Shown: piece by piece, positions 28,701 through 38,043 of the stretch | How positions within the stretch are numbered: position 1 is the stretch's first letter | How the letters are laid out: the number at the start of each line of letters is the position of its first letter | NCBI RefSeq assembly: GCF_001544535.1 | Contig: NZ_FCON02000015.1 | Span: 40,847-104,846, forward strand | DNA length: 64,000 bases | Direction of reading: 5' to 3' | From: Caballeronia choica | GTDB lineage: Bacteria; Pseudomonadota; Gammaproteobacteria; Burkholderiales; Burkholderiaceae | Notes under the pieces: generated by a model | Databases searched by the model: none | What the model saw: only the letters and a program-made list of their open reading frames with translations | What the model was told of the DNA's origin: nothing | Program-made: the position numbers and the translations under genes

Positions 28701-30428
28701 TCGGCAGACCAGATCCAGATCAAGATGGCGCAGGGCGCGAAGCCGGGCGAAGGCGGCCAGTTGCCGGGCCACAAGGTGTCGGACTACATCGGCAAGCTGC
28801 GTTACTCGGTGCCGGGCGTCGGCCTGATCTCGCCGCCGCCGCACCACGACATCTATTCGATCGAAGACCTCGCACAGCTCATTCACGATCTGAAGAACGC
28901 GAATTCGTCGGCGAGCATTTCGGTGAAGCTCGTGTCGGAAGTGGGTGTCGGCACGGTTGCCGCCGGCGTTGCCAAGGCGAAGGCCGATCACGTCGTGATC
29001 GCGGGCCATGACGGCGGCACAGGTGCTTCGCCCCTGTCGTCGCTCAAGCACGCGGGCACGCCGTGGGAACTGGGTCTTGCCGAAACGCAGCAGACGCTCG
29101 TGTTGAACCGCCTGCGCGGCCGCATCCGCGTTCAGGCCGACGGCCAGATGAAGACCGGCCGCGACGTCGTGATCGGCGCGCTGCTCGGCGCCGATGAATT
29201 CGGCTTCGCGACGGCGCCGCTCGTCGTCGAAGGCTGCATCATGATGCGCAAGTGCCATCTGAACACGTGCCCGGTCGGCGTCGCGACACAAGACCCGGTG
29301 CTGCGCGCGAAGTTCACGGGCCAGCCGGAACACGTCGTGAACTTCTTCTTCTTCGTCGCCGAAGAAGTGCGCGAGATCATGGCGCAACTCGGCATCCGCA
29401 AGTTCGATGACCTGATCGGCCACCCCGAACTGCTCGACATGAAGAAGGGCATCGAGCACTGGAAGGCGAAGGGCCTCGACTTCTCGCGCATCTTCTATCA
29501 GGTGCCGCAGCATGGCGAAATCGCGACGCGTCACGTCGACGTGCAGGATCACGGCCTCGACAAAGCGCTCGATCACGTGCTGATCGAGAAGTCGAAGGCG
29601 GCGATTGAGAAGGGCGAGCACGTCTCGTTCATCCAGCCGGTGCGCAACGTGAACCGCACGGTCGGCGCGATGCTGTCGGGGCTGATCGCGCGCAAGTACG
29701 GTCACGACGGGCTCTCGGACGACGCGATCCACATCCAGTTGAAGGGCACGGCCGGCCAGAGCTTCGGCGCGTTCCTCGCGAAGGGCGTGACGCTCGACCT
29801 CGTCGGCGACGGCAACGACTACGTCGGCAAGGGCCTGTCGGGCGGCCGCATCATCATCCGCCCGACCAACGACTTCCGCGGCAAGTCCGAGGAAAACATC
29901 ATCTGCGGCAACACAGTGATGTACGGCGCGATCGAAGGCGAATCGTATTTCCGCGGCGTCGCGGGCGAGCGCTTCTGCGTGCGCAACTCGGGCGCGACGG
30001 CGGTCGTCGAAGGCACGGGCGACCACGGCTGCGAATACATGACGGGCGGCACGGTCGTCGTGCTCGGCGAGACCGGGCGCAACTTCGCGGCGGGGATGTC
30101 GGGCGGCGTCGCATTCGTCTACGACCCGGATGGCTCGTTCGCCGGCAAGTGCAACAAGTCGATGGTCGCGCTCGATCCGGTGCTGCAGCAAGCCGAACAG
30201 GAACGCACGATCGACCGCGCGCTGTGGCACACCGGCCAGACCGACGAAGCGCTTCTGAAGGGCCTGATCGAGCGTCACTTCCAGTTCACCGGTTCGCCGC
30301 GTGCGAAGGCGCTGCTCGAGAACTGGGACGCGTCGCGCCGTCAGTTCGTGAAGGTCTTCCCGACGGAATACAAGCGCGCGCTCGGCGAACTCGGCGCGAA
30401 GAAGGCGAAGCAGGCGCTCGCCGCTTAA
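25725..30428 (+). CDS. gltB: Glutamate synthase (NADPH) large subunit
   Basis: GOGAT alpha subunit makes glutamate from glutamine and 2-oxoglutarate. Cys28 in [10 protein letters not shown] is the expected mature N-terminus and catalytic nucleophile of the class II amidotransferase domain (to about residue 430). A central domain and the FMN/2-oxoglutarate synthase domain follow, with the 3Fe-4S cysteines in [19 protein letters not shown]. The GXGXG beta-helix lies at the C-terminus ([32 protein letters not shown]). 1567 residues from the ATG at 25725; an in-frame ATG 15 codons upstream gives a longer propeptide. Normal length. gltD follows after 90 bases. Confidence 0.97.
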   Translation: MNDQQQPVIGSLPAAQGMYDPANEHDACGVGFVAHIKGKKSHEIIQQGLKILENLDHRGAVGADPLMGDGAGILIQVPDGFYREEMAKQGVTLPPAGEYGVGMIFLPKEHASRLACEQELERTVKAEGQTVLGWRDVPVDATMPISPTVKASEPLIRQIFIGRGKDIVVTDALERKLYVIRKTASHRIQALKLKHGKEYFVPSMSARTVVYKGLLLAGQVGVYYRDLQDERTVSALALVHQRFSTNTFPAWELAHPYRMIAHNGEINTVKGNVNWLNARTGAIASYVLGDDLPKLWPLIYPGQSDTASFDNCLELLVMAGYPLVHAMMMMIPEAWEQHTLMDDNRRAFYEYHAAMMEPWDGPAAIAFTDGRQIGATLDRNGLRPARFLITDDDLVILASEAGVLPIPESRIVKKWRLQPGKMFLIDMEQGRIIEDKELKDNLANGKPYKSWIDAVRIKLDEIEPKAEEVETQRREAAALLDRQQAFGYTQEDLKFLMAPMAQSGEEAVGSMGNDSPLAVMSSKNKTLYHYFKQLFAQVTNPPIDPIRENMVMSLVSFIGPKPNLLDTTNINPTMRLEVSQPVLDFKDIAKIRAIDKYTGGKFSSYELNICYPVAWGKEGVEARLASLCAEAVDAVKSGYNMLIVSDRRMDRDNVAIPALLATSAIHTHLVQHGLRTSTGLVVETGSARETHHFALLAGYGAEAVHPYLALETLAQMAEGLKGDLSADKAIYNYTKAVGKGLHKVMSKMGISTYMSYTGAQIFEAVGLASDLVEQYFKGTASKVGGIGIFEVAEEAIRLHRDAFGDNPVLATMLDAGGEYAYRVRGEEHMWTPDAIAKLQHSARSNSYQTYKEYAHLINDQTKRHMTFRGLFEFKVDPHKAIALDEVEPAKDIVKRFATGAMSLGSISTEAHATLAVAMNRIGGKSNTGEGGEDEKRYRNELRGIPIKNGDTMKSIIGDEVVSDIPLKDGDSLRSKIKQVASGRFGVTAEYLSSADQIQIKMAQGAKPGEGGQLPGHKVSDYIGKLRYSVPGVGLISPPPHHDIYSIEDLAQLIHDLKNANSSASISVKLVSEVGVGTVAAGVAKAKADHVVIAGHDGGTGASPLSSLKHAGTPWELGLAETQQTLVLNRLRGRIRVQADGQMKTGRDVVIGALLGADEFGFATAPLVVEGCIMMRKCHLNTCPVGVATQDPVLRAKFTGQPEHVVNFFFFVAEEVREIMAQLGIRKFDDLIGHPELLDMKKGIEHWKAKGLDFSRIFYQVPQHGEIATRHVDVQDHGLDKALDHVLIEKSKAAIEKGEHVSFIQPVRNVNRTVGAMLSGLIARKYGHDGLSDDAIHIQLKGTAGQSFGAFLAKGVTLDLVGDGNDYVGKGLSGGRIIIRPTNDFRGKSEENIICGNTVMYGAIEGESYFRGVAGERFCVRNSGATAVVEGTGDHGCEYMTGGTVVVLGETGRNFAAGMSGGVAFVYDPDGSFAGKCNKSMVALDPVLQQAEQERTIDRALWHTGQTDEALLKGLIERHFQFTGSPRAKALLENWDASRRQFVKVFPTEYKRALGELGAKKAKQALAA

Positions 30429-30453
30429 AGCGCGCGGTTCCGGCAGTTAGAAG

Positions 30454-30482
30454 GGCTCTCCGGCGCACGGCGCCGGAGAGCC
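30454..30482 (+). other. mRNA hairpin between gltB and gltD
   Basis: A perfect 12-bp inverted repeat (GGCTCTCCGGCG / CGCCGGAGAGCC) with a 5-base loop and no T-run. It probably shapes differential stability of the gltB and gltD messages rather than ending transcription. Confidence 0.7.
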
Positions 30483-30518
30483 AGTTCCTCACCAAATACA
30501 GAGAAAGAAGAGAACCCT

Positions 30519-31985
<1,467 letters not shown>

Positions 31986-32009
31986 GGTTTTGCCGCGTTT
32001 TGTGGAATG

Positions 32010-32048
32010 AAAAAAGCCGGATCGCTTGTTGAGCGGTCCGGCTTTTTT
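32010..32048. terminator. Bidirectional terminator between gltD and the DUF1828-type gene
   Basis: AAAAAAGCCGGATCGC / GCGGTCCGGCTTTTTT forms a long stem (one G-U pair) with a 7-base loop and U-tracts on both strands. It serves the convergent gltD (plus) and the accessory gene pair (minus). Confidence 0.88.
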
Positions 32049-32074
32049 GCGTTTTGTACGCGCGTCGATTGCGG

Positions 32075-32860
32075 TCAGGCGGCCCTGAGTCTGTGGCGAA
32101 TCTTCTTTTCCAGCGCACTCTTCGCTTCGATCGAATCCACCATATCGTTCGCGGCATTCATGAGCCTGCGCAGGTCGCCGCTTGGAATCTGGCTCGCATC
32201 CTGGAAAACGACGATCGAATCGAACGAGCCGATGTACTGGTCGACATGTTGAAGCACGATCGTGGCGAGGCGGGCACGCTCGCGTGTCGGGACGCCGAAG
32301 ACGAACAGCGGGGACGAGCCGCCGGCGATGGCGAAGTCGATGGGGTAGTCGACTGCGTCTGGCACTTCGGGCGCCAGATAATTTTCGAGCACTCGCTCGA
32401 CACCGACGATCTCGGTCAGACTCAACTTCAAATCATCGAAAAACGTCGAGACAACGCGTGACTTGTTCCACCTCTTGAGATCATTGACCCGCAGCATGAC
32501 TTGACCGTAGCGGAGCAGCGCCATGCCGATATGCTGCTCCTCGGTTTCCGAGACGATTTGTCCGTCATCGTCGAGCCTCGCGCCGTATTCGGCGAGCATC
32601 TTGTCGAGCAGGACGCGCCTTGGTCCACGGGTGATGGCAGCGGCATCCGAATCGTAGGAGATGCGCATCAGCGTCGTGCCGGCGTCCTCGATACGCCATC
32701 CGCCCATCGTTTGCCGTAGCCAGACCGTTGTGTAGTCACCGTCTGGCTCGAGCAGCGGCATCGAAAGGCGCAGGGAATCACCGTCCTCCGCGACGTCTAG
32801 CTCGGAGCACCACGACTCGCACAGTAATCGCTTCACCGTCTCCGGTGCATCGTGCAACAT
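32075..32860 (-). CDS. DUF1828/DUF1829-type protein of unknown function
   Basis: A 261-residue protein starting at the ATG at 32860. Residues 1-110 resemble the DUF1828 domain: a short helix, SLRLSMPLLEPDGDYTTVWL, then WRIEDAGTTLMRISYD. Residues about 165-250 resemble DUF1829: YPIDFAIAGGSSPLFVFGV, ARLATIVLQHVDQ, SIVVFQDASQIPSGDL, LRRLMNAAND. Such proteins occur on prophages, plasmids and genomic islands; their role is not established. It begins one base after the stop of the 160-residue gene (TGACATG), so the two are translationally coupled. The base composition here is visibly less G+C-rich than in the flanking gltD and thi genes. The name rests on recalled family patterns. Confidence 0.7.
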   Translation of the reverse strand: MLHDAPETVKRLLCESWCSELDVAEDGDSLRLSMPLLEPDGDYTTVWLRQTMGGWRIEDAGTTLMRISYDSDAAAITRGPRRVLLDKMLAEYGARLDDDGQIVSETEEQHIGMALLRYGQVMLRVNDLKRWNKSRVVSTFFDDLKLSLTEIVGVERVLENYLAPEVPDAVDYPIDFAIAGGSSPLFVFGVPTRERARLATIVLQHVDQYIGSFDSIVVFQDASQIPSGDLRRLMNAANDMVDSIEAKSALEKKIRHRLRAA

Positions 32861-32861
32861 G

Positions 32862-33344
32862 TCAGAACTCGAGGTCGGCTTGAAACGGATTGTGCTTGAG
32901 TGGAGGGATGCCGCAATCTCTGCACAAGCAGTCGAAGGCACCATCGACGGAATTGTAGTCGGATATGGGTTCGGCGTATCCGTCCGGGTCGAGGCCGGCG
33001 CGGATATAGCGCTGCGTGGCCAAGTGCCTGTGGCACACGGCTGGAACTTTCGTGCGCTCGAGGATGTTCCGATGCGCATGGTGCCCACTGTTATAACGAG
33101 CAAGGACGAGTACTTCTTCCGATGAGTATGTGCGGGCAAGTCCTACGGAAAACACGTTGCTTCGAGTTGCCGATACTCTGAGGAACAAGCGATATTGCGC
33201 CGCGGGACTTGCCGTGTCGCAAAGAACGAAGTTCTTTTCTCGATGGCCGCCCTTCGTCACCCAGCGCGCGGCGGGATTCATGATGGTTTTGGACACGCGC
33301 CGCATCGCGTCGAGATCGAAATCCGAGAGAGTTTGAAAGTCCAT
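32862..33344 (-). CDS. Hypothetical protein, first gene of a two-gene cassette with the DUF1828-type gene
   Basis: A 160-residue soluble protein with no signal or membrane segment. Readable features: an alternating strand pattern (NFVLCDTASPAAQYRLFLRVS, SVGLARTYSSEEVLVLARY), then a histidine-rich stretch (RYNSGHHAHRN, VPAVCHRHLAT) and a terminal cysteine cluster (CLCRDCG). It resembles the short proteins (DUF6978-like, from memory) that often precede DUF1828 genes; I hold that family name with low confidence. The His/Cys content could bind metal. A sample of 60 bases inside it (33121-33180) has 31 G or C, well below the surrounding core genes, which suggests horizontal origin. Function unknown. 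Confidence 0.65.
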   Translation of the reverse strand: MDFQTLSDFDLDAMRRVSKTIMNPAARWVTKGGHREKNFVLCDTASPAAQYRLFLRVSATRSNVFSVGLARTYSSEEVLVLARYNSGHHAHRNILERTKVPAVCHRHLATQRYIRAGLDPDGYAEPISDYNSVDGAFDCLCRDCGIPPLKHNPFQADLEF

Positions 33345-33498
33345 GCGCTAGTCAGATCCGGCATCGCGTTTGGCGAGCGGACAGTCTACGCGTCAGCAAT
33401 TTTGACCGAGTCCCACGGACTGCAAATTCAGAAAAAACGCATCGTGCTCGCGTTCGCGTTGCGCCACGTTCAGGTTTGCGACGCAACGCTCAGCTTCT

Positions 33499-35241
33499 TC
33501 AAACCTCCGCCATCGCCCGCTCGATCTCGATCTTGTAATCATGGAACATCGCGACCGAGTCGCGATGCGCGACGCTCAGCATCGCCGCATTCGGCAACCG
33601 CTCGACGAGCGTGTTGTAGATGTGCAGTTCGTTATCGGCGTCGAGCGCGCTGGTGGCTTCATCGAGGAACACGAAGTCGGGCTTGTGCAGCAGGACACGC
33701 GCGGCGGCCAGCCGCTGCTGCTCGCCCGGCGACAGCATCTTCGCCCAGTGCCCCAATTGCTCCAGCCGATCCCCATAATCCGCCAGGTTGCACGCGCGCA
33801 GCACCTCGCGCGATTCCTCGTCGCTGAACGTGCCGCCCGGCGACGGATACGCCAGCGCCGCCTTCAGCGTGCCGATCGGCAGGTAGCTCTGCTGCGGGAT
33901 GAACATCATCTTCGCGTCGACGGGCGCGTCGATCGTGCCGTCGCCGAACGGCCAGAGCCCGGCGAGCGCGCGCATCAGCGTGCTCTTGCCCGATCCCGAC
34001 GGCCCATGCACGAGCCAGCGCGATCCGGGCTCGATCGACACATCCGCGACTCGCGCAAGCGGCGTCCCGTTCGGCAGTGCAAGCGAGAGGCCGCTCGTCG
34101 TCAGGGCGTTCGTGTCCGTGTAGTGCAGATTGATGCCGCCGTGCACAGTCGCCGGCGAAATGGCCTCGCGAATGTGCGTCGAACGCATCACGCGCTTGAA
34201 TTCACGCAGACGATTCACCGTGGCGCGCCATTCGACCAACGTCGAATAACTGTTGATGAACCAGGAGAACGAATCGCTGACCGTACCGAACGCCGACGAT
34301 ATCTGCATCAGCACGCCAAACGAGAACGCGCCCGCGAAGTAGCGCGGCGCCGCGACCATGATCGGGAAGATGATCGCGATCTGGCCGTAGAAGCTCAGCA
34401 CGAAGGTCATGCGCTTCGTGTACTTCATGATCATCCACCAGTTGTCGCGGATGCGCGCGAAGATCGTCTTGGCGTTGGCGGTCTCGGTGCCGATGCCGTC
34501 GTAGAACGCAATCTGCTCGGCGTTCTCGCGCACGCGAATCAGGCCGAAGCGGAAATCGGCCTCGACTTTCTGCTGCTGGTAATTGATCGAAACCAGCGGA
34601 TGGCCGACCTTCTGGATGATCAGCGACCCGGCGATCGCATACAGCGCGGCAGCCCAGACCATGTAGCCCGGAATCACGAGCGGCGTGCCGAACGCGGTCA
34701 GCGTAAGCGCGCCGGCGATCGTCCACAGGATCGTGATGAAGGTGACGAGCGTGACGAGCGTCGAGAGCAGGTCGAGCGACAGCGAGAGCGTCGTGGTCGC
34801 GAACGACTGGAGGTCGTCGCTGATCCGCTGGTCGGGGTTGTCGGCGAGGCGGTCGCGTTCGATGCGGTAGAACGCGCGGTCGCCGAGCCATTGTTCGAGA
34901 TATTTGTCGGTGAGCCATTGGCGCCAGCGGAATCCGAGCATCTGGCGCAGATATCGCCCGTACACGGCGAGCAGGATGTACGCGAACGCGAGCACGGTGA
35001 AGACCAGCAGCAACTGCGGGAAATCGTGGACGTTCTTGCTTTGCAGCGCGTTGTAGAAGTCGGCGTTCCAGCGATTCAGCCGGACGTTGATCCACACGAC
35101 CGTCATGTTGATCGCGATGATCGCGACCAGGAGGCCCCACGCGATGCCGCGTTCTTCCGAGATCCAGTAGGGCTTGATCAGGCTCCACGCCGACACGTTG
35201 TCGGCGTTTTGCTGTGAGTTGTCGGGCGTGATGTTGGTCAT
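33499..35241 (-). CDS. SbmA/BacA-like ABC transporter (membrane domain fused to ATPase)
   Basis: A 580-residue half-transporter of the YddA/SbmA_BacA-like ABC type. The N-terminal 320 residues have six hydrophobic segments (starting WGLLVAIIAINMTVVWINV) and the EADFRFGLIRVRENAEQIAFY region typical of this family. The ATPase has Walker A HGPSGSGKSTLM, Walker B FVFLDEATSALD and a signature reading LSPGEQQRLAAARV instead of LSGGQ, the variant common in the family. Relatives move peptides, vitamin B12 or very-long-chain fatty acids; the substrate here is unknown. It is transcribed away from the thi riboswitch region. Confidence 0.88.
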   Translation of the reverse strand: MTNITPDNSQQNADNVSAWSLIKPYWISEERGIAWGLLVAIIAINMTVVWINVRLNRWNADFYNALQSKNVHDFPQLLLVFTVLAFAYILLAVYGRYLRQMLGFRWRQWLTDKYLEQWLGDRAFYRIERDRLADNPDQRISDDLQSFATTTLSLSLDLLSTLVTLVTFITILWTIAGALTLTAFGTPLVIPGYMVWAAALYAIAGSLIIQKVGHPLVSINYQQQKVEADFRFGLIRVRENAEQIAFYDGIGTETANAKTIFARIRDNWWMIMKYTKRMTFVLSFYGQIAIIFPIMVAAPRYFAGAFSFGVLMQISSAFGTVSDSFSWFINSYSTLVEWRATVNRLREFKRVMRSTHIREAISPATVHGGINLHYTDTNALTTSGLSLALPNGTPLARVADVSIEPGSRWLVHGPSGSGKSTLMRALAGLWPFGDGTIDAPVDAKMMFIPQQSYLPIGTLKAALAYPSPGGTFSDEESREVLRACNLADYGDRLEQLGHWAKMLSPGEQQRLAAARVLLHKPDFVFLDEATSALDADNELHIYNTLVERLPNAAMLSVAHRDSVAMFHDYKIEIERAMAEV

Positions 35242-35544
35242 GAGCTTCCTGATGATGAGCCGGCGTCACGGCGGGTTGTAACGTCGCGCTGCCCGTAACG
35301 GCGCGAGTCCAGAGCAAATGCGGCCTTTGCGCGAGGCGACCGGACCAGGCAGATTGTTTCGGGCTTCCCTTAACTGCTGCTTAATTGACAAGCGGCAAGC
35401 GGGCAAGCGGCCGATCCTGCCGTCCAAACGCCGCGCAGAGCGCGTTGGCGGCATTGTGCCAGAGTGCTGCCGCCGGCGAAAAAAGCCGGGAATCCCCGGT
35501 TTGCGGCGGCTTCGGCTTTCATGCTTTAATGGTCGTCGACGAAA
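35242..35544. other. Divergent intergenic region between the ABC transporter and the TPP riboswitch
   Basis: These 303 bases should hold the promoters for the minus-strand transporter and for the thi operon. A CCGGG-GATT-CCCGG stem followed by six T occurs on the minus strand at 35479-35500. No confident promoter hexamers are visible. Confidence 0.4.
35479..35500 (-). terminator. Putative minus-strand terminator upstream of the TPP riboswitch
   Basis: Read on the minus strand, ACCGGGGATTCCCGGC is followed by TTTTTT. A compact 5-bp stem with a U-tract. No minus-strand gene ends here, so it may insulate against antisense transcription or be fortuitous. Confidence 0.35.
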
Positions 35545-35640
35545 CAGGGGTGCTTCGCACGCGTTCCGAGCAGAACCGGCGCGCGACGAGGCTGAGAGAA
35601 ACCCTTTGCACCCGATCCGGGTAATACCGGCGAGGGAAGT
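35545..35640 (+). promoter_or_regulatory. TPP riboswitch (thi-box) controlling thiOSGE
   Basis: The thi-box core is clear: GGGGTGC (35547-35553), the invariant CTGAGAGA (35592-35599), ACCCTTTGCACCC, GATCCGGGTAATACCGG, and the closing CGAGGGAAG. It binds thiamine pyrophosphate and would turn off the thiamine genes when TPP is plentiful. It ends about 200 bases before the thiO start, leaving room for an expression platform. No clear terminator hairpin with a T-run is visible, so translational or Rho-dependent control is possible. Confidence 0.95.
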
Positions 35641-35843
35641 TTCCGGAAAACGCATTGTTTTTCCAGTCTCTTCCAGTATTCCACCCGCCTGGGGCTCAAA
35701 GCATTTCCGACGCCCCGCCGGTCTCGCCGCTGTTCCGTCCTTTGATTGTGCGTCTGCCGCACGCTACGGAAGGCTCGGGAACGGAAGCACCCGCCATCGA
35801 CTTCTCCGCGTGCCGCAGCTCGTTGCTGAGGAGGCATCGCATC

Positions 35844-36995
35844 GTGAACATTTTCTTCGACCAGAGCGCGCGCGGAACGTCGCAGCGGCTGGATTTCGCC
35901 ATCGTCGGCGGGGGGCTGTGCGGGCGGCTCGTCGCGTGGCAACTGGCGGGCGCGGGGCATCGGGTCGCGCTCTACGAACGCGGCGACGCGGCTGGCACGC
36001 AGTCGGCGGCGTGGGTCGCGGCCGCGATGCTCGCGCCCCTCGCGGAAGCGGCCAGCGCCGAGCTGCTGATTACGGAACTCGGCGCGGCGTCGCTGGAACG
36101 CTGGCCGCGGCTCATCGCGGAACTGCCCGAGCCGGTGTTTTTCCAGCGCAACGGAACGCTGGTCGTCTGGCATGCCGGCGACCGCGCCGAAGCACCGCTC
36201 TTCGAGCGGCGCCTGCGCGCCAACGCGCCCGCCGCGCTCTTCGACAACGGCTTCGTCAAGCTGGCCGGCGCGCAGGTCGCGGCGACGGAGCCGGCGCTCG
36301 GGACGCGCTTCGCGCAGGGCTGGCTGCTGCCGCACGAAGGCCAGCTCGACAACCGGCAGGTGCTGTCGGCGCTTGCGGCGGGCCTGTCGGCGCGCGGTGT
36401 CGAAACGCACTGGCATACCGCGATCGACGCCATGCCGGACGCGCGTATCGTGATCGATTGCCGGGGGCTCGGCGCCAAGCCGGCGTGGCCCGCGCTGCGC
36501 GGCATTCGCGGCGAAGTCGCGCGCGTGCACGCGCCGGGCATCGGGCTCACGCGGCCGGTGCGCCTGCTGCATCCGCGCTATCCGCTCTACATCGCGCCGA
36601 AGGAAAACGACCTGTACGTGATCGGCGCGACGGAAGTGGAGGGCGAGGACATGTCGCCCGTCACGGTGCGCTCGGCGCTCGAACTGCTGAGCGCGGCGTT
36701 CGCCGTGCATCCCGGTTTCGGCGAGGCGCGCATTCTCGAACTCAACGCCCATTGCCGCCCGACGCTGCCCGATCACCGGCCCGCCATCGTCTGGGACGGG
36801 GCGCGAACCTTGCGTGTCAACGGTCTCTACCGGCACGGCTTCATGATCGCGCCGGAAGTCGCCGACAGCGCCGCGCAGCTCGCCGAGGCGCTGCTCGCGC
36901 GCGCCGTCTCCGGCGCCGATTCCTTCGACGATTTTCGCCTCCGGACGCGCTGGCCGGAGATGCTTCACTGTGAACATGCCGTGCCCGCGCTCTAG
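35844..36995 (+). CDS. thiO: Glycine oxidase ThiO (FAD-dependent)
   Basis: ThiO oxidises glycine to the dehydroglycine used for the thiazole ring of thiamine. The FAD site is FAIVGGGLCGRLVAWQLAGAGHRVALYE-like (first 20: FAIVGGGLCGRLVAWQLAGA), followed by WVAAAMLAPLAEA, the RGIRGEVARVH block and the C-terminal LYRHGFMIAPEVADSAAQL. 383 residues. The GTG at 35844 is chosen because GAGGAGG lies 9 bases upstream. The frame is open 63 codons further up to a TTG at 35655, but that stretch looks like leader RNA. First gene of thiO-S-G-E, just after the TPP riboswitch. Confidence 0.93.
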   Translation: MNIFFDQSARGTSQRLDFAIVGGGLCGRLVAWQLAGAGHRVALYERGDAAGTQSAAWVAAAMLAPLAEAASAELLITELGAASLERWPRLIAELPEPVFFQRNGTLVVWHAGDRAEAPLFERRLRANAPAALFDNGFVKLAGAQVAATEPALGTRFAQGWLLPHEGQLDNRQVLSALAAGLSARGVETHWHTAIDAMPDARIVIDCRGLGAKPAWPALRGIRGEVARVHAPGIGLTRPVRLLHPRYPLYIAPKENDLYVIGATEVEGEDMSPVTVRSALELLSAAFAVHPGFGEARILELNAHCRPTLPDHRPAIVWDGARTLRVNGLYRHGFMIAPEVADSAAQLAEALLARAVSGADSFDDFRLRTRWPEMLHCEHAVPAL

Positions 36996-37010
36996 ATAAA
37001 AGACCCTGCC

Positions 37011-37208
37011 ATGAACATCCACATCAATCAGCGGCCGTTCGATCTGCCCGACGCGGCCACCGTCACCGATGCCCTCGCCGCGTTCGGCGCGAAACCGCCG
37101 TTCGCCGTCGCGCTGAACGGCCAGTTCGTGGCGCGCGCGGAACATGCGTCGAAGGCGCTCAGTACGGGTGACAAGCTCGATGTCGTCGCGCCGGTCGCGG
37201 GCGGCTGA
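37011..37208 (+). CDS. thiS: Sulfur carrier protein ThiS
   Basis: A 65-residue ubiquitin-fold protein whose C-terminal Gly-Gly (VAPVAGG) becomes a thiocarboxylate that donates sulfur to the thiazole. The sequence has the ThiS pattern INQRPFDLP, ALNGQFVAR, GDKLDVVAPVAGG. It lies 15 bases after thiO and 19 before thiG. Confidence 0.95.
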   Translation: MNIHINQRPFDLPDAATVTDALAAFGAKPPFAVALNGQFVARAEHASKALSTGDKLDVVAPVAGG

Positions 37209-37227
37209 TCAATACCAGGATCGAACC

Positions 37228-38043
37228 ATGACCACTACCACCATCACTACCGCCGATGCGCTCACGCTCTACGGCGAGGCGTTTCCGAGCCGCGTCCTGC
37301 TCGGCACGTCGCGTTATCCGTCGCTGCAATCGCTCTCCGATTCCATCGATGCCGCCAGACCCGGCATGGTCACGGTCGCGCTGCGTCGCCAGTCGGCGAC
37401 CGGCGAAGCCGGCTTCTTCGACGTCCTGAAGCGCCACGGCGTTGCGCTGTTGCCGAATACGGCGGGCTGCCAGAGCGTCGATGAAGTGCTGACCACCGCC
37501 CACATGGCGCGCGAAGTCTTCGAGACGCCCTGGATCAAGCTCGAACTGATCGGTGACGACTACACGCTCCAGCCCGATCCGATCGGTCTGGTGGAAGCGG
37601 CGTCGAAGCTGATCCGCGACGGCTTCAAGGTGCTGCCCTATTGCACCGAGGATCTCGTGATCGGGCGACGCCTGCTCGACGTCGGCTGCGAAGCGTTGAT
37701 GCCGTGGGGCGCGCCGATCGGCACAGGCAAGGGCGTGACGAATCCGTACGGGTTGCGGACGCTGCGCGAGCGGCTGCCGAACGTGCCGCTGATCGTCGAT
37801 GCCGGGCTGGGCGTGCCGTCGCATGCTTGCCAGGTAATGGAGTGGGGCTTCGACGGCGTGCTGCTCAACACGGCCGTCTCGCAGGCCACTTTCCCGCCGC
37901 AGATGGCGCGCGCCTTCGCATTGGGCGTCGAGGCGGGGCGCATGGCTTATCTCGCCGGCCCGATGGCCGAGCGCGACAGCGCGCAGGCGAGCACGCCGGT
38001 GGTCGGCATGCCGTTCTGGCACCAGGACGGGAGCGCCGCATGA
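37228..38043 (+). CDS. thiG: Thiazole synthase
   Basis: ThiG condenses deoxyxylulose phosphate, dehydroglycine and ThiS thiocarboxylate into thiazole phosphate. A (beta/alpha)8 fold is indicated by SRVLLGTSRYPSLQ, WIKLELIGDD (Schiff-base Lys), LPYCTEDLVIGRRL, MPWGAPIGTGKGV and DAGLGVPSHACQVMEWGFDG. 271 residues. The ATG at 37228 begins MTTTTITTADAL. The stop overlaps the thiE start by four bases (ATGA), indicating coupled translation. Confidence 0.96.
   Translation: MTTTTITTADALTLYGEAFPSRVLLGTSRYPSLQSLSDSIDAARPGMVTVALRRQSATGEAGFFDVLKRHGVALLPNTAGCQSVDEVLTTAHMAREVFETPWIKLELIGDDYTLQPDPIGLVEAASKLIRDGFKVLPYCTEDLVIGRRLLDVGCEALMPWGAPIGTGKGVTNPYGLRTLRERLPNVPLIVDAGLGVPSHACQVMEWGFDGVLLNTAVSQATFPPQMARAFALGVEAGRMAYLAGPMAERDSAQASTPVVGMPFWHQDGSAA

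Noticed and set aside
25551-30278. A 1575-codon open frame antisense to almost all of gltB
   Set aside because: Its composition is the Arg/His/Val/Ala-rich pattern expected from reading high-GC coding DNA in the complementary frame, and it has no recognisable motif or ribosome site. gltB on the other strand is complete with all catalytic motifs.
32861-33139. N-terminally longer version of the DUF1828-type protein starting at 33139
   Set aside because: The extra 93 codons lie wholly inside the 160-residue gene in another frame and are Ser/Thr-rich without family pattern; the one-base-coupled ATG at 32860 is the natural start.
33541-35217. Plus-strand open frame of 558 codons opposite the ABC transporter
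   Set aside because: Arg/Asp/Glu-rich shadow composition. The minus-strand protein has complete Walker A, Walker B and signature motifs.
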